In this document: piece by piece, positions 33,290 through 44,687 of the stretch
Numbering within the stretch: position 1 is the stretch's first letter
Layout: the number at the start of each line of letters is the position of its first letter
Origin: an uncultured Methylophilaceae bacterium
GTDB taxonomy: Bacteria > Pseudomonadota > Gammaproteobacteria > Burkholderiales > Methylophilaceae
Reading direction: 5' to 3'
DNA length: 64,000 nt
NCBI GenBank assembly: GCA_903870165.1
Contig: CAIQBW010000008.1
Span: 1 to 64,000, forward strand
Program-made: the position numbers and the translations under genes
Notes under the pieces: generated by a model
Seen by the model: only the letters and a program-made list of their open reading frames with translations
Databases searched by the model: none
What the model was told of the DNA's origin: nothing

Positions 33290-36200
33290 ATGGCAAAACG
33301 TACAGACATTAAAAGCATTTTGATTATTGGCGCTGGCCCGATTGTGATTGGTCAGGCTTGTGAGTTCGATTACTCAGGTGCGCAAGCGTGTAAGGCGCTT
33401 CGTGAAGAAGGTTACCGCGTTATTTTGGTGAATTCTAATCCGGCGACCATCATGACCGATCCTGAAATGGCTGATGCAACCTATATTGAGCCGGTGACTT
33501 GGCAGGTGGTAGAAAAGATTATTGCTAAAGAGCGTCCAGATGCGCTGTTGCCAACCATGGGCGGTCAAACAGCCTTGAACTGTGCTTTAGACTTAGACAA
33601 ACATGGCGTTCTGAAAAAATACAATGTTGAGTTGATTGGTGCAAGCAAGCACGCAATTGATAAAGCAGAAGATAGACAAAAATTTAAAGAAGCGATGACC
33701 AAGATTGGTCTTGGTTCAGCGCGTTCTTCAATGGCGCATAGCTTGGAAGAAGCGTTGCAAGTGCAGGCAAGTATTGGTTATCCGGCGATTATTCGTCCTT
33801 CATTCACTATGGGTGGTAGCGGCGGTGGTATTGCTTACAATCGTGAAGAGTTTGTAACGATTTGCGAGCGTGGTCTTGAAGCCTCGCCAACGAAAGAATT
33901 GTTGATTGAAGAGTCACTTCTTGGTTGGAAAGAGTATGAGATGGAAGTGGTGCGTGACACCAAAGATAATTGCATCATCATTTGCTCAATTGAAAATTTA
34001 GACCCAATGGGTGTGCATACTGGCGATTCAATTACCGTAGCGCCAGCACAAACACTGACGGATAAAGAGTATCAAATTATGCGCAATGCATCGCTTGCGG
34101 TGCTCCGTGAGATTGGTGTGGATACTGGTGGTTCAAACGTACAATTCGCGATTAATCCTAAAGATGGTCGGATGATTGTCATTGAGATGAACCCGCGTGT
34201 GTCACGATCATCGGCCTTGGCCTCAAAAGCGACGGGCTTCCCAATTGCAAAAGTAGCCGCCAAACTGGCTGTTGGCTTTACATTGGATGAGCTTAAGAAT
34301 GAGATTACTGGCGGTGCAACTCCAGCATCATTTGAGCCATCAATTGATTATGTTGTAACGAAGATCCCACGTTTTGCATTCGAAAAATTCCCTCAAGCGG
34401 ATTCACGCTTAACGACACAAATGAAATCCGTGGGTGAAGTGATGGCCATTGGTCGTACTTTCCAAGAGTCATTCCAAAAAGCACTTCGCGGCTTAGAGGT
34501 TGGCGTTGATGGTTTGGATGAAAAAACATCAGATATCGATGAAATACAAAAAGAACTTGGTGAGCCAGGTCCTGAGCGCATTTGGTATGTGGGTGATGCT
34601 TTCCGCGCTGGCATGACCGTTGAGCAGGTGTTTGATCACTCGAAGATTGATCATTGGTTTTTGGTGCAAATCGAAGACATCATCAAACGCGAAATGGCAT
34701 TAAAAGGTCGTCATTTGGCTGATTTGGATAAAGATGCTTTGTTCCAACTCAAGCGTCGAGGTTTTTCAGACCGTCGTTTGGCTAGTTTGTTAGGCACAGA
34801 CCAACATGCAGTGCGTGCTTATCGACAAGCATTGAATGTACGCCCTGTGTATAAGCGCGTCGATACTTGCGCCGCTGAATTCGCGACTAATACGGCTTAT
34901 ATGTACTCTACGTATGAAGAAGAGTGTGAAGCTAAGCCAAACGATAAAAAGAAAATTATGGTGTTGGGCGGTGGCCCGAACCGTATCGGTCAAGGGATTG
35001 AGTTTGACTATTGCTGCGTTCATGCAGCCTTCGCGATGCGTGAAGATGGCTATGAAACCATTATGGTGAACTGCAACCCTGAGACTGTTTCAACCGATTA
35101 CGATACATCTGACCGTCTATACTTTGAGCCGCTTACATTAGAAGATGTGCTTGAAGTGGTGGCAATTGAAAAGCCGGTAGGGGTGATTGTGCAATACGGT
35201 GGTCAAACGCCTCTTAAATTGGCGCGTGATTTAGAAAAAGCAGGTGTACCTATTATTGGTACTACGCCAGATGCAATTGACCGTGCAGAAGACCGCGAAC
35301 GTTTCCAACAAATGCTACAAGATTTAGGGTTGAAACAACCGCCTAATCGAACAGCGAGAACGCCTGATGAAGCATTACGTTTAGCGCAAGAGATTGGCTA
35401 TCCATTGGTGGTACGTCCTTCTTATGTACTTGGTGGTCGTGCAATGGAAATCGTTCAAGAACAAGCTCAGCTTGAGCGTTATATGCGCGAAGCGGTGAAG
35501 GTCTCAAACGAATCGCCAGTATTACTGGATCGTTTCTTAAATGATGCGCTTGAAGTTGACGTTGATGCTTTATGTGATGGCGAAGAAGTGATTATTGGCG
35601 GCATTATGGAGCACGTTGAGCAAGCTGGGGTTCATTCAGGCGACTCAGCATGTTCATTGCCACCGTATAGCTTGTCTAAAAAGCTTCAAGATGAATTGCG
35701 TGTGCAAACGGTACAAATGGCAAAAGCGCTTGGCGTGGTTGGTTTGATGAACGTCCAGTTCGCGATTCAAGGCGAGACTGTTTATGTGCTTGAGGTAAAT
35801 CCTCGTGCATCACGAACTGTGCCTTTTGTTTCTAAAGCTTGTGGTTTGCAATTAGCGAAAATTGCCGCACGTTGCATGACAGGCGTGAAACTAAAAGATC
35901 AAGGCGTAACCAAAGAAATCGTGCCTTCTTATTACTCAGTTAAAGAAGCGGTCTTCCCGTTCATTAAATTCCCCGGCGTGGATACCATCCTTGGGCCAGA
36001 AATGAAATCAACGGGTGAGGTCATGGGCGTTGGTACAACGTTTGCAGAAGCGTTTGTCAAATCACAACTAGGTTCTGGCGATGTGCTCCCTAAAGGTGGC
36101 AAAGCTTTTATTAGTGTGCGTCGTGAGGACCGTGAACGTGTCGTGGAAATTGCACAGTCATTGGCCAACTTAGGTTTCCAATTGCTAGCAACGCGCGGCA

Positions 36201-36496
36201 CAGCAGGGGCTTTAGCTGAGGCTGGGCTTGCGGTAACCCCAGTCAATAAAGTGGCTGAAGGCCGTCCACATATTGTGGACATGATTAAAAATAATGAGAT
36301 CAGCTTTATTGTGAACGTCACGGAAGATAAGCGAGCTGTGCAAGACTCATACGCTATTCGCCGTAACGCCTTACAACAAAAAGTGACTTACTACACAACT
36401 TTGGCAGGTGCTAAAGCGGCTTGTATGGGCATGGGCCATATGCAAGAGCTTGAAGTGAAATCATTGCAAGAGTTGCATAAGACACTTACTAAGTAA
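33290..36496 (+). CDS. carB: Carbamoyl-phosphate synthase large subunit
   Basis: Makes carbamoyl phosphate from bicarbonate, ATP and ammonia supplied by CarA. The 1068 residues contain the two homologous synthetase halves (start [22 protein letters not shown]; second half [19 protein letters not shown]), each with an ATP-grasp domain, and a C-terminal MGS-like allosteric domain (roughly the last 140 residues, [14 protein letters not shown]). Full length with no break. A terminator follows the stop codon. Confidence 0.98.
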   Translation: MAKRTDIKSILIIGAGPIVIGQACEFDYSGAQACKALREEGYRVILVNSNPATIMTDPEMADATYIEPVTWQVVEKIIAKERPDALLPTMGGQTALNCALDLDKHGVLKKYNVELIGASKHAIDKAEDRQKFKEAMTKIGLGSARSSMAHSLEEALQVQASIGYPAIIRPSFTMGGSGGGIAYNREEFVTICERGLEASPTKELLIEESLLGWKEYEMEVVRDTKDNCIIICSIENLDPMGVHTGDSITVAPAQTLTDKEYQIMRNASLAVLREIGVDTGGSNVQFAINPKDGRMIVIEMNPRVSRSSALASKATGFPIAKVAAKLAVGFTLDELKNEITGGATPASFEPSIDYVVTKIPRFAFEKFPQADSRLTTQMKSVGEVMAIGRTFQESFQKALRGLEVGVDGLDEKTSDIDEIQKELGEPGPERIWYVGDAFRAGMTVEQVFDHSKIDHWFLVQIEDIIKREMALKGRHLADLDKDALFQLKRRGFSDRRLASLLGTDQHAVRAYRQALNVRPVYKRVDTCAAEFATNTAYMYSTYEEECEAKPNDKKKIMVLGGGPNRIGQGIEFDYCCVHAAFAMREDGYETIMVNCNPETVSTDYDTSDRLYFEPLTLEDVLEVVAIEKPVGVIVQYGGQTPLKLARDLEKAGVPIIGTTPDAIDRAEDRERFQQMLQDLGLKQPPNRTARTPDEALRLAQEIGYPLVVRPSYVLGGRAMEIVQEQAQLERYMREAVKVSNESPVLLDRFLNDALEVDVDALCDGEEVIIGGIMEHVEQAGVHSGDSACSLPPYSLSKKLQDELRVQTVQMAKALGVVGLMNVQFAIQGETVYVLEVNPRASRTVPFVSKACGLQLAKIAARCMTGVKLKDQGVTKEIVPSYYSVKEAVFPFIKFPGVDTILGPEMKSTGEVMGVGTTFAEAFVKSQLGSGDVLPKGGKAFISVRREDRERVVEIAQSLANLGFQLLATRGTAGALAEAGLAVTPVNKVAEGRPHIVDMIKNNEISFIVNVTEDKRAVQDSYAIRRNALQQKVTYYTTLAGAKAACMGMGHMQELEVKSLQELHKTLTK

Positions 36497-36514
36497 TAAG
36501 ATAATCCTAAAATC

Positions 36515-36547
36515 AACCACGCCTAATCGTTAGGTGTGGTTTTTATT
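36515..36547 (+). terminator. Rho-independent terminator after carB
   Basis: AACCACGCCTAA, loop TCG, TTAGGTGTGGTT with one wobble pair, then TTTATTTTA. It ends carAB and separates it from greA. Confidence 0.75.
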
Positions 36548-36597
36548 TTATATAGACCGCAAATAGCGATAAACGAAGAAGATACAAGGTAGATAAC

Positions 36598-37074
36598 ATG
36601 AATCAAATCCCAGTCACCATTAACGGCGCAGAACTTTTAAAAGCTGAGTTGCAACGATTAAGAAGTGTAGATCGTCCAGCAGTGATTGAGGCGATTGCGG
36701 AAGCGCGAGCGCAAGGCGACTTGTCTGAAAATGCTGAGTATGAGTCAGCGAAAGAGAAACAAAGTTTTATTGAAGGACGTATTGCTGAGATTGAAGCTAA
36801 ACTTTCTAACGCAATGATTATTGATCCTAAAACCTTAAACGCTGAAGGTCGTTGTGTATTTGGTGCAACGGTTGAAGTGGAGGATTTAGATGCTGGCGAT
36901 AAGGCAATTTATCAAATTGTGGGCGATGACGAAGCTGACATTAAGTCTGGTAAGATTTCAATTAGCTCGCCAATCGCACGCGCGTTGATTGGTAAGTCAG
37001 AGGGTGATGTGGCTGAAGTGGTTGCACCGAGTGGCATTCGCTCATATGAAGTGTTGAACGTACAGTACATCTAA
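36598..37074 (+). CDS. greA: Transcription elongation factor GreA
   Basis: Enters the RNA polymerase secondary channel and stimulates cleavage of backtracked RNA. The 158 residues have the coiled-coil hairpin with the acidic tip (AIAEARAQGDLSENAEYESAKEKQ) and the C-terminal FKBP-like domain (ISISSPIARALIGKSEGDVAEV). Complete. It has a good aaggtag ribosome-binding site ten bases upstream. A DUF4149 protein gene follows after 34 bases. Confidence 0.97.
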   Translation: MNQIPVTINGAELLKAELQRLRSVDRPAVIEAIAEARAQGDLSENAEYESAKEKQSFIEGRIAEIEAKLSNAMIIDPKTLNAEGRCVFGATVEVEDLDAGDKAIYQIVGDDEADIKSGKISISSPIARALIGKSEGDVAEVVAPSGIRSYEVLNVQYI

Positions 37075-37108
37075 ATCGCTAGTATTTTAATTACTGGGAG
37101 GTCGTGCA

Positions 37109-37561
37109 ATGAAGCAATTCGCAGATAAATTAGCGTTAATTTCTATCACATTGTGGGTTGGCGCGTTATGGGCAATCGGCTATCTTGCAGCGCCTACATT
37201 GTTTTACCATTTGCCTGACAGGCAGCTAGCTGGTAGCTTGGCTGGCGAAATGTTTACTATTGTTGCTTACATTGGCATGGTCAGCGGAGCGTATTTGCTC
37301 CTCAATCGAATCACTAAGTTTGGTGGTCAAGCCTTCAAACAAGGCTTTTTTTGGGCGGTGTTGTTCATGCTATTGCTCACATTGGCTGGTCACTTTGGAA
37401 TTGCGCCGATCATTGCTAAGCTAAAAGCGGATGCAATGCCTTCAGACGTGATGCACAGTGTGTTTGCTGACAGATTTGAAACTTGGCACGGCGTCGCAAG
37501 TATTGCTTATGCCATTCAGAGTTTATTAGGATTGGTGTTGGTGCTGAAAGCGACTCGATAA
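37109..37561 (+). CDS. DUF4149 (TMEM205-like) membrane protein
   Basis: A 150-residue protein with four hydrophobic segments (LALISITLWVGALWAIGYLAAPTLF, MFTIVAYIGMVSGAYLLL, FFWAVLFMLLLTLAGHFGIAPII, WHGVASIAYAIQSLLGLVLVL). The LWVGALWAIGYLAAPTLF and FETWHGVASI motifs are those of DUF4149, a family of unknown job that often sits beside yhbY and rlmE in betaproteobacteria. It begins 34 bases after greA with an aggtcg ribosome-binding site and is convergent with yhbY. Confidence 0.85.
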   Translation: MKQFADKLALISITLWVGALWAIGYLAAPTLFYHLPDRQLAGSLAGEMFTIVAYIGMVSGAYLLLNRITKFGGQAFKQGFFWAVLFMLLLTLAGHFGIAPIIAKLKADAMPSDVMHSVFADRFETWHGVASIAYAIQSLLGLVLVLKATR

Positions 37562-37585
37562 GCTTCGGCCGCTTTCAAATATAAT

Positions 37586-37873
37586 TTATTTAGGAATAAC
37601 GATCTTTGCAGTTTCGGCTTGGCGATAAATCACCAGTTGTTTGCCGATGTGATGTACTTTAATAGCGCCCGTTTTTTCACAGATTTCTTCAAGCATCGCA
37701 GCGCGTGCTTCTCTGTCATCACCAAACACTTTGATTTTGATGAGTTCGTGCGCATTTAAGCTGTTTTCAATTTCTTGTAAAACGCTCGCTGTCAGGCCAT
37801 TGTTGCCTATCATCACAACGGGATTTAATTTGTGTGCCAACCCGCGAAGGTGGCTAATTTGTTTAGTATTCAC
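37586..37873 (-). CDS. yhbY: Ribosome assembly RNA-binding protein YhbY (CRM domain)
   Basis: A 95-residue single CRM-domain protein associated with large-subunit assembly. It shows LRGLAHKLNPVVMIGNNGLTA, with the conserved GxxG RNA-binding loop, and HELIKIKVFGDDREARAAM. It is divergent from rlmE, separated by 63 bases, an arrangement found in many proteobacteria where both genes act in 50S maturation. Confidence 0.93.
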   Translation of the reverse strand: MNTKQISHLRGLAHKLNPVVMIGNNGLTASVLQEIENSLNAHELIKIKVFGDDREARAAMLEEICEKTGAIKVHHIGKQLVIYRQAETAKIVIPK

Positions 37874-37936
37874 GCAGTATCTATCTTGTCTTGTTGATTC
37901 ATTAAGGACGTTATTTTATCACATGAAGCTTAGGCC

Positions 37937-38566
37937 ATGAAAAGAACCAAAACCAGCAAAGCTTGGATGCAAGAGCATGTTAACGACCCTTACGTGAAGC
38001 TCGCTCAAAAGGATGGTTATCGTGCGCGCGCAGCCTATAAGCTATTAGAAATAGACGATAAAGACAGGTTGATAAAGCCTGGTATGGTGATTGTTGATTT
38101 AGGTTCAACCCCCGGAAGTTGGTCGCAAGTGGCTATTCAGCGCCTTAAAAATAATGGCCGTGTGATTGCTTTGGATTTGTTGCCGATGGTCGGCATTCCT
38201 GGTGTGGAGTTTATTCAAGGCGATTTTCGTGAAGATGAAATACTTGAGCAATTGGAAGAAAAGCTGGGTGGGCAGCAAATAGACCTTGTAATCTCAGATA
38301 TGGCCCCCAATATAAGCGGTATCAGTTCGGTGGATCAGCCTAATGCGGTTTATTTAACTGAACTTGCGGTCGATTTTAGTTTGAAATGGCTGAAACCAGA
38401 GGGTAACTTCTTAGTCAAAGTCTTCATTGGCTCAGGGTTTGAAGAGATCGTGAAGATAATGCGGGATAGTTTTGAAAAGGTTGTGACCCGTAAGCCCAAG
38501 GCATCGCGTGACCGTAGTACTGAAGTTTATTTGCTTGGATTGAAACGCAAAGCGAACAATGTTTAG
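37937..38566 (+). CDS. rlmE: 23S rRNA (uridine-2552-2'-O) methyltransferase
   Basis: Methylates U2552 in the A-loop of 23S rRNA with SAM. The 209 residues have [16 protein letters not shown] (first catalytic Lys), [14 protein letters not shown] (SAM site), [13 protein letters not shown] (catalytic Asp) and [11 protein letters not shown] (second Lys), the K-D-K-E tetrad pattern. ftsH follows by about 60 bases, the classical rlmE-ftsH heat-shock pair, so cotranscription is likely. Confidence 0.96.
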   Translation: MKRTKTSKAWMQEHVNDPYVKLAQKDGYRARAAYKLLEIDDKDRLIKPGMVIVDLGSTPGSWSQVAIQRLKNNGRVIALDLLPMVGIPGVEFIQGDFREDEILEQLEEKLGGQQIDLVISDMAPNISGISSVDQPNAVYLTELAVDFSLKWLKPEGNFLVKVFIGSGFEEIVKIMRDSFEKVVTRKPKASRDRSTEVYLLGLKRKANNV

Positions 38567-38611
38567 GCCCGATTTAGTGGTAAGATTTTAATTGTGCAAA
38601 ATGCAATCTTT

Positions 38612-38618
38612 AAAAGGA
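38612..38618 (+). promoter_or_regulatory. Ribosome-binding site that fixes the ftsH start at TTG 38626
   Basis: AAAAGGA lies one base before the GTG used in the ORF track, too close to serve it, but seven bases before the TTG at 38626, which is optimal. It therefore points to the TTG. Confidence 0.6.
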
Positions 38619-38625
38619 TGTGATC

Positions 38626-40518
38626 TTGAATAACATCGTCAAAAATATCGCGATATGGGTGATTGTTGCCATTATCCTTATGACTGTCTTTAACCAATTT
38701 GCGAATAAAAATGGTGCCGACAATCAAATCGTTTACTCGCAGTTCATTAATGAAGTGAAACAAGGTCATGTGGCCAAAGTGACCATTGAAGGTCGCGTTT
38801 TGCATGGTGAAATGAGCGATGGTAAGAAGTTCAATTCATACGCCCCCTATGACCCAGGCATGATGGGCGACCTGCTTAAAAATAATATACGTGTTGAAGC
38901 GAAGCCAGAGCAAGAGCAATCATTATTGATGAGCCTTTTGATTAATTGGGGCCCGATGATTTTATTGATTGCTGTTTGGGTATTCTTTATGCGCCAAATG
39001 CAAGGTGGCGGTAAAGGTGGTGCTTTCTCATTTGGTAAGAGCAAAGCGCGTCAATTAGATGAGGCTTCTAATCAAACCACATTTGCGGATGTGGCCGGTT
39101 GTGATGAGGCCAAAGAAGAAGTTTCAGAGTTGGTTGAGTTCTTACGTGATCCAGGTAAATTCCAAAAATTGGGTGGTCGTATTCCGCGTGGCGTATTGAT
39201 GGTTGGCCCGCCAGGTACAGGTAAGACCTTGCTTGCTAAAGCGATTGCTGGTGAAGCAAAAGTGCCATTCTTTACGATTTCAGGTTCTGATTTTGTCGAA
39301 ATGTTCGTGGGTGTCGGTGCGGCACGTGTGCGTGACATGTTTGAGCAAGCCAAAAAAGCAGCGCCGTGCATTATCTTTATTGATGAAATTGATGCGGTCG
39401 GCCGTCATCGTGGTGCAGGTACTGGCGGTGGCAATGATGAGCGCGAACAAACGCTTAATCAAATGCTTGTTGAGATGGACGGCTTTGAGCCTAATTCTGG
39501 CGTCATTGTCATTGCTGCAACTAACCGTGCAGACGTGCTCGATAAAGCGTTACTTCGTCCAGGTCGTTTTGACCGTCAAGTGATGGTTGGTTTACCTGAT
39601 ATTCGTGGTCGCGAACAAATTCTATTGGTGCATATGCGTAAAGTGCCTATCGATGCTGATGTTAAAGCCGACATTCTTGCGCGTGGAACGCCTGGTTTCT
39701 CAGGCGCAGATTTAGCTAATTTGGTGAATGAAGCGGCATTGTTTGCGGCACGTCGCAACAAGCGCACAGTGGATATGTCTGACTTTGAAGATGCTAAAGA
39801 TAAAATCTTCATGGGCCCTGAACGTACCTCGATGGTTATGCGTGAAGAAGAGCGTCGCAATACGGCCTATCACGAGTCTGGTCATGCTGTGGTGGCAAAA
39901 CTTTTGCCTAAAGCTGATCCTGTGCACAAGGTGACCATTATGCCTCGTGGCTGGGCACTGGGTTTGACATGGCAGTTGCCAGAGTTCGACCGCATTAGCA
40001 ACTATCGCGACAAAATGTTGGAAGAGATTTCGATTTTGTTTGGCGGTCGTATTGCTGAAGAAATTTTCATGCATCAAATGTCCACGGGCGCATCAAACGA
40101 CTTTGAGCGCGCGACTAAATTGGCGCGTGATATGGTGACACGTTACGGTATGTCCGATGCGCTTGGTACGATGGTGTATGCGGGTAATGAGCAGGATTCA
40201 TTATTTGGTAGCATGTCATCTAAAACGGTTTCTGAGGCGACACAGCAAAAAGTAGATGCTGAAATTCGTCGCATTTTGGATGAGCAATATGCGATTGCGC
40301 GCAAATTGCTAGAAGACAATCGTGATAAGGTTGAAGCGATGACAGCTGCTTTGCTTGAGTGGGAAACCATTGATGCAGAACAGATCAATGACATTATGTC
40401 AGGTCAACCACCAAGAGCGCCTAAGCCTAGTCAAGCCAGTAATAAGGCGGCTAAGGGTGACAGCGGGTCAACAGGCGGTCAGCCAAATACTGCGCCGCAA
40501 CCTGCTGCTAAAAATTAA
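38626..40518 (+). CDS. ftsH: ATP-dependent zinc metalloprotease FtsH
   Basis: Membrane-anchored AAA+ protease that degrades misfolded and regulatory proteins (RpoH and LpxC in enterobacteria). Two transmembrane segments ([15 protein letters not shown] and [18 protein letters not shown]) flank a periplasmic loop, followed by the AAA domain ([23 protein letters not shown], second region of homology to RPGRFDRQV) and the protease with HESGH. The start is taken as TTG 38626 ([11 protein letters not shown]), supported by spacing. The C-terminal tail is Gln/Pro/Ala-rich. Its presence fits control of both heat shock and LPS genes found here. Confidence 0.97.
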   Translation: MNNIVKNIAIWVIVAIILMTVFNQFANKNGADNQIVYSQFINEVKQGHVAKVTIEGRVLHGEMSDGKKFNSYAPYDPGMMGDLLKNNIRVEAKPEQEQSLLMSLLINWGPMILLIAVWVFFMRQMQGGGKGGAFSFGKSKARQLDEASNQTTFADVAGCDEAKEEVSELVEFLRDPGKFQKLGGRIPRGVLMVGPPGTGKTLLAKAIAGEAKVPFFTISGSDFVEMFVGVGAARVRDMFEQAKKAAPCIIFIDEIDAVGRHRGAGTGGGNDEREQTLNQMLVEMDGFEPNSGVIVIAATNRADVLDKALLRPGRFDRQVMVGLPDIRGREQILLVHMRKVPIDADVKADILARGTPGFSGADLANLVNEAALFAARRNKRTVDMSDFEDAKDKIFMGPERTSMVMREEERRNTAYHESGHAVVAKLLPKADPVHKVTIMPRGWALGLTWQLPEFDRISNYRDKMLEEISILFGGRIAEEIFMHQMSTGASNDFERATKLARDMVTRYGMSDALGTMVYAGNEQDSLFGSMSSKTVSEATQQKVDAEIRRILDEQYAIARKLLEDNRDKVEAMTAALLEWETIDAEQINDIMSGQPPRAPKPSQASNKAAKGDSGSTGGQPNTAPQPAAKN

Positions 40519-40601
40519 AGCCGTCATCATTGTTACTAAAAAATGGTAAGCCATGCGGTGTGTTGGGTTAATTATCCAGTGCGCTTCATGGCTTAATAAA
40601 T

Positions 40602-41426
40602 ATGCAATTTCTCTGCGGTAGGTTTGAGCTAAATCTTTCCACGCCACGTGTCATGGGTATTGTGAACGTCACCCCTGACTCTTTCTCTGATGGCGGAAAA
40701 TTCAATACAACAGATAAAGCTGTTGCACACGCGATGGAGTTAGTAGCACAGGGGGCTGATATTTTAGATATTGGCGGAGAGTCTACTCGTCCCGGTGCTA
40801 CGCCAGTTCCTCTCGATGAAGAGCTTAATCGTGTTGTCCCTGTAATTAAGGCGTTAGCACAAGCGGGCGTTCCACTTTCCATTGATACTTATAAACCTGA
40901 AGTGATGCGCGCGGCGATTGAGGCGGGTGCTGATATTGTGAATGATGTTTGCGCTTTGCAAGAACCAAATGCGCTTGAGATCGTTGCGGCAAGCAAAGTG
41001 GGGGTATGTTTAATGCATATGCAAGGTCGTCCACAAACAATGCAGGTCGACCCGCAATATCAAGATGTGGTTGCTGAAGTCACTAGCTTTTTAGCGGCAA
41101 GATTAAAAGCCGCTGAAGCAATGGGTATTTCACGTGATCGAGTCTTGTTAGACCCTGGTTTTGGTTTTGGTAAACGAACTGCGCATAATCTGACTTTGCT
41201 TAATCACTTATCAAGTCTACAATCGTTAGGCTTGCCTTTGTTAATAGGGCTTTCACGTAAATCTTTGTTGGGTCAGGTGCTTGGCTCTGCTGCGGATGAA
41301 CGCATCCATGCCAGCATTGCTGCCTCAGTAGTCTCGGTGATGAGAGGGGCGAATATTGTGCGTGTGCACGATGTGAAGCCAACAGTGGATGCTTTAAAGA
41401 TTGTTACTGCGGTGATGCAAAATTAA
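40602..41426 (+). CDS. folP: Dihydropteroate synthase
   Basis: Condenses p-aminobenzoate with the pterin diphosphate in folate synthesis. The 274-residue TIM barrel carries VMGIVNVTPDSFSDGGKF, DILDIGGESTRPGA, VPLSIDTYKPEV and LLIGLSRKSLLGQVLG. Complete and of standard length. It lies between ftsH and glmM as in many proteobacteria (ftsH-folP-glmM). Confidence 0.97.
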   Translation: MQFLCGRFELNLSTPRVMGIVNVTPDSFSDGGKFNTTDKAVAHAMELVAQGADILDIGGESTRPGATPVPLDEELNRVVPVIKALAQAGVPLSIDTYKPEVMRAAIEAGADIVNDVCALQEPNALEIVAASKVGVCLMHMQGRPQTMQVDPQYQDVVAEVTSFLAARLKAAEAMGISRDRVLLDPGFGFGKRTAHNLTLLNHLSSLQSLGLPLLIGLSRKSLLGQVLGSAADERIHASIAASVVSVMRGANIVRVHDVKPTVDALKIVTAVMQN

Positions 41427-41465
41427 AAATACGCCTTAAAGATAGGTCTTTAGAAGATAAGCATA

Positions 41466-42824
41466 ATGGGTAAAAAATATTTCGGTACAGATGGTATTCG
41501 TGGTCGTGTTGGCACTAGCCCAATCACCCCAGAGTTCGTGATGCGTTTAGGGTATGCCGCTGGTCGTGTGCTAGCGAATGCTGACCTGCATTTAGCTAAA
41601 GATGTGCATCCAACGGTTTTGATAGGTAAAGACACTCGTATTTCGGGCTATATGCTTGAGTCAGCGTTGCAAGCTGGCCTATGTGCGGCTGGTGTGAATG
41701 TCCGGCTCACAGGCCCAATGCCGACCCCTGCCGTGGCGTATTTAACCCGTGCTTTGAGGGCGCAAGCGGGGATAGTGATTTCGGCTTCGCACAATTCTTT
41801 TGAAGATAACGGCATTAAGTTTTTCTCAAGCCTAGGCACCAAGTTGCCTGATGATATTGAGCATCAAATAGAGGCAGAGCTTGATAAGCCAATGGAAGTC
41901 ATGCCATCTGCCGCTTTAGGTCGCGTTAAGCGGATTGATGATGCGGCAGGTCGCTATGTTGAGTTTTGCAAAAGCACATTTCCTAATGACCTAGATTTGC
42001 GTGGCTTAAAGATAGTCCTTGATTGCGCCAATGGCGCTACTTACCATGTTGCGCCGCCAGTTTTTCACGAGCTTGGTGCAGAAGTGATTGCAATCGCTAA
42101 TCAGCCGAATGGTTTAAATATTAATGCCGACTCTGGCACGACACACCCCCAAGCATTATGCAAAGCGGTGGTTGAGCATCAAGCGGATTTGGGCATTGCT
42201 TTTGATGGCGATGGCGACCGCGTGATGATGGTGGATTCTGCAGGCAATCTACTCGATGGCGACCAACTGCTTTATATCATTGCCCAGCACAGACATCAGG
42301 AGGGCATTCTTGGTGGTGGCGTTGTCGGTACACTCATGACCAATCTTGCATTGGAGCACCATTTCCAAAAGACGAAGATTGCGTTCAGCCGCGCAAAAGT
42401 GGGCGATAGACATGTCCGTGAAATGCTGGTGAAAAATGATTGGCAATTGGGCGGTGAGAACTCGGGCCACATTCTTTGCCTAGATAAACATACCAGTGGT
42501 GACGGCATTATTGCTGCACTACAAGTATTAGCTGCGCTTAACGCTCAGAACAAAACGCTGCTTGAAGTTGGCAAGTCACTCACTTTATATCCTCAGGTGC
42601 TGATTAATCTGCCTGTAAAACGGCGTATTGATATGGACAACAATCCTGCTGTGCAAGTCGTTGTCAAAAAAGCTGAGCAAGCGCTAAACGGCAATGGTCG
42701 CATCTTATTAAGAGCTTCAGGCACGGAGTTGAAATTTCGCGTGATGGTGGAAGGTGTAGATAGTGATTTAGTTCATCAATTAGCAAAAGAGATTGCTGAA
42801 GTCGTTGCTGAAGAAGCTCAATAG
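41466..42824 (+). CDS. glmM: Phosphoglucosamine mutase
   Basis: Converts glucosamine-6-phosphate to glucosamine-1-phosphate for UDP-GlcNAc, peptidoglycan and LPS. The 452 residues show [11 protein letters not shown], the active-site phosphoserine loop [17 protein letters not shown], the metal site [20 protein letters not shown] (sugar binding) and [15 protein letters not shown]. Complete. It follows folP by 39 bases. A bidirectional terminator separates it from glnS. Confidence 0.98.
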   Translation: MGKKYFGTDGIRGRVGTSPITPEFVMRLGYAAGRVLANADLHLAKDVHPTVLIGKDTRISGYMLESALQAGLCAAGVNVRLTGPMPTPAVAYLTRALRAQAGIVISASHNSFEDNGIKFFSSLGTKLPDDIEHQIEAELDKPMEVMPSAALGRVKRIDDAAGRYVEFCKSTFPNDLDLRGLKIVLDCANGATYHVAPPVFHELGAEVIAIANQPNGLNINADSGTTHPQALCKAVVEHQADLGIAFDGDGDRVMMVDSAGNLLDGDQLLYIIAQHRHQEGILGGGVVGTLMTNLALEHHFQKTKIAFSRAKVGDRHVREMLVKNDWQLGGENSGHILCLDKHTSGDGIIAALQVLAALNAQNKTLLEVGKSLTLYPQVLINLPVKRRIDMDNNPAVQVVVKKAEQALNGNGRILLRASGTELKFRVMVEGVDSDLVHQLAKEIAEVVAEEAQ

Positions 42825-42845
42825 TTTTATATCGATATTAAAAAT

Positions 42846-42876
42846 AAAAAAACCCGCTACTGCGGGTTTTTTTATT
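42846..42876. terminator. Bidirectional terminator between glmM and glnS
   Basis: A-tract, AACCCGC, loop TACT, GCGGGTT, then T-tract. The symmetric A and T runs let it stop transcription on both strands between two converging genes. Confidence 0.85.
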
Positions 42877-42888
42877 GGCTAGTAGAAC

Positions 42889-44655
42889 TTACTTCTGCCA
42901 AGTGTCTTTGAGCGTTACCGTTCTATTAAATACTGGCTTGCCAGCTACGCTGTCTTTTCTATCTGCCACAAAATAACCATGGCGTTCAAATTGAAAGCTT
43001 TCTGCAGGTTTTGCATCCTTTAAGCTTGATTCTAATTGTGCAGTAATTGTGGTGGATGAATTTGGATTAATGTCATCCAAATAGTCACGATCGCCACTGC
43101 CCGGGTGTGCTTCTTTGAACAATCGGTCGTACATGCGAATTTCAGCCTCGTAGGCGTGATGAGCAGACACCCAATGGATGTTGCCCTTAACCTTAACACT
43201 ATCGGAGCCTGGGGTCCCTGATTTTGTGTCTGGGAGGTATTCGCAGTGCACGGTGGTGACGTTGCCGTTCGCGTCTTTCTCAAAACCCGTGCATTTCACC
43301 ACATAACCATAGCGTAAACGCACTAACCCATCTGGCACTAAACGGAAAAAGCCTTTGCTTGGTTCTTCCATAAAGTCTTCGCGTTCAATCCATAGTGCTT
43401 TGGTGAGTTGTATTGTGCGTTTCCCTAGCTCTGGTTTGAGTGGGTGGTTAGGCGCAAAGCAATCTTCTGATTGGCCGTCTGGATAGTTATCAATCACCAA
43501 TTTAATTGGGTCAAGTACCGCGATGCGGCGTTCTGCAGAAAGGTTGAGCGTTTCGCGCATACAGTCTTCAAGGATGGTGTATTCAATCCAAGAGTCTGAC
43601 TTTGAAACGCCAATCCGGTCAGTAAATAAACGGAAGCCTTCTGGCGTATAGCCGCGACGACGTGCGCCAGCTAATGTTGGTAAGCGAGGGTCATCCCAAC
43701 CAGTGACATGATTGTTTTCAACTAAATCAATTAATTTACGTTTTGAAAGTACGACGTAAGTGAGATTTAAGCGAGCAAATTCATATTGTTTTGGAAGCGG
43801 ATGCGTAAGCATGCCAGCTTCAGCTAAGCGTTCTAATACCCAATCGTAGAACGGTCGCTGGTCTTCAAATTCCAGTGTGCAAATTGAGTGAGTAATGCCT
43901 TCAAACGCATCTTCAAGGGGATGTGCAAATGTGTACATGGGATAGATGCACCACTTGTCACCAGTGTTGTGGTGGTGCGCGCGTTTAATGCGGTAAATCG
44001 CTGGGTCACGCAGATTGATGTTAGGCGAAGCCATGTCGATTTTGGCACGCAGTACCATGCTGCCATCGGCATGTTTGCCATCGCGCATTTCGCGGAACTT
44101 GCTTAGATTGTCTTCAATTGAGCGGTCACGCCAAGGGGAATTTTTACCGGCTTCAGTCAACGTGCCACGATTAATGCGCATTTCATCCGCGGATTGTTCA
44201 TCCACATAAGCTTTGCCAGCGCTGATTAAGGCTTCAGCTGCTTGGTACATCATTTCAAAATAGTTACTCGCATAATACAAATGCGATTGTCCAAAAGCAT
44301 TCCAGTCGAAGCCCAGCCATTGCACCATCTCGGTGATGCTATCAACGTACTCTTGCTCTTCTTTTTCAGGATTGGTGTCATCAAAGCGCATGTGGCAAAC
44401 GCCTTCGTAATCGATAGCCAAGCCGAAGTTCAAGCAAATGCTTTTTGCATGGCCAATATGCAAATAGCCGTTTGGTTCTGGCGGGAAGCGTGTACGAATT
44501 TTTGCTGGATCAGGTTGACCGGCGGCATGATGTGCAGCGTCGCCCGGTGTGCCTGCCCAGCGGCGGCTTGCGTTGGTGCCGTTTGCTAAATCACGGTCAA
44601 TAATGCCGCGAATAAAATTAGATGCGGGCGCGATCGGTGTTTTTTCTGATGACAT
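42889..44655 (-). CDS. glnS: Glutaminyl-tRNA synthetase
   Basis: Charges tRNA-Gln. It is a class I synthetase with the HIGH motif in PEPNGYLHIGHAKS, DDTNPEKE, a VVLSKRKL (KMSKS-like) loop and a C-terminal beta-barrel anticodon domain. The ORF track starts at 44694 within a 9-base tandem repeat (MMVNLFNLFN). The ATG at 44655 (MSSEKTPIAPASNF) is the usual family start and gives 588 residues. Presence of GlnS means glutamine is charged directly, as in beta- and gammaproteobacteria. Confidence 0.96.
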   Translation of the reverse strand: MSSEKTPIAPASNFIRGIIDRDLANGTNASRRWAGTPGDAAHHAAGQPDPAKIRTRFPPEPNGYLHIGHAKSICLNFGLAIDYEGVCHMRFDDTNPEKEEQEYVDSITEMVQWLGFDWNAFGQSHLYYASNYFEMMYQAAEALISAGKAYVDEQSADEMRINRGTLTEAGKNSPWRDRSIEDNLSKFREMRDGKHADGSMVLRAKIDMASPNINLRDPAIYRIKRAHHHNTGDKWCIYPMYTFAHPLEDAFEGITHSICTLEFEDQRPFYDWVLERLAEAGMLTHPLPKQYEFARLNLTYVVLSKRKLIDLVENNHVTGWDDPRLPTLAGARRRGYTPEGFRLFTDRIGVSKSDSWIEYTILEDCMRETLNLSAERRIAVLDPIKLVIDNYPDGQSEDCFAPNHPLKPELGKRTIQLTKALWIEREDFMEEPSKGFFRLVPDGLVRLRYGYVVKCTGFEKDANGNVTTVHCEYLPDTKSGTPGSDSVKVKGNIHWVSAHHAYEAEIRMYDRLFKEAHPGSGDRDYLDDINPNSSTTITAQLESSLKDAKPAESFQFERHGYFVADRKDSVAGKPVFNRTVTLKDTWQK

Positions 44656-44664
44656 AGTAAATAT

Positions 44665-44687
44665 ATTAAATAGATTAAATAGATTAA
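44665..44687. repeat. 9-base tandem repeat upstream of glnS
   Basis: ATTAAATAG is repeated 2.5 times just upstream of the glnS start. It is AT-only apart from one G per unit, and could affect the promoter or ribosome-binding region. Confidence 0.6.

Noticed and set aside
35932-36321. 129-residue minus-strand open frame inside carB
   Set aside because: It lies antisense to a complete, conserved carB and has no recognisable motif or ribosome-binding site; a shadow frame.
39712-40077. 121-residue antisense frame inside ftsH
   Set aside because: Shadow of the FtsH protease domain; no ribosome-binding site or motif.
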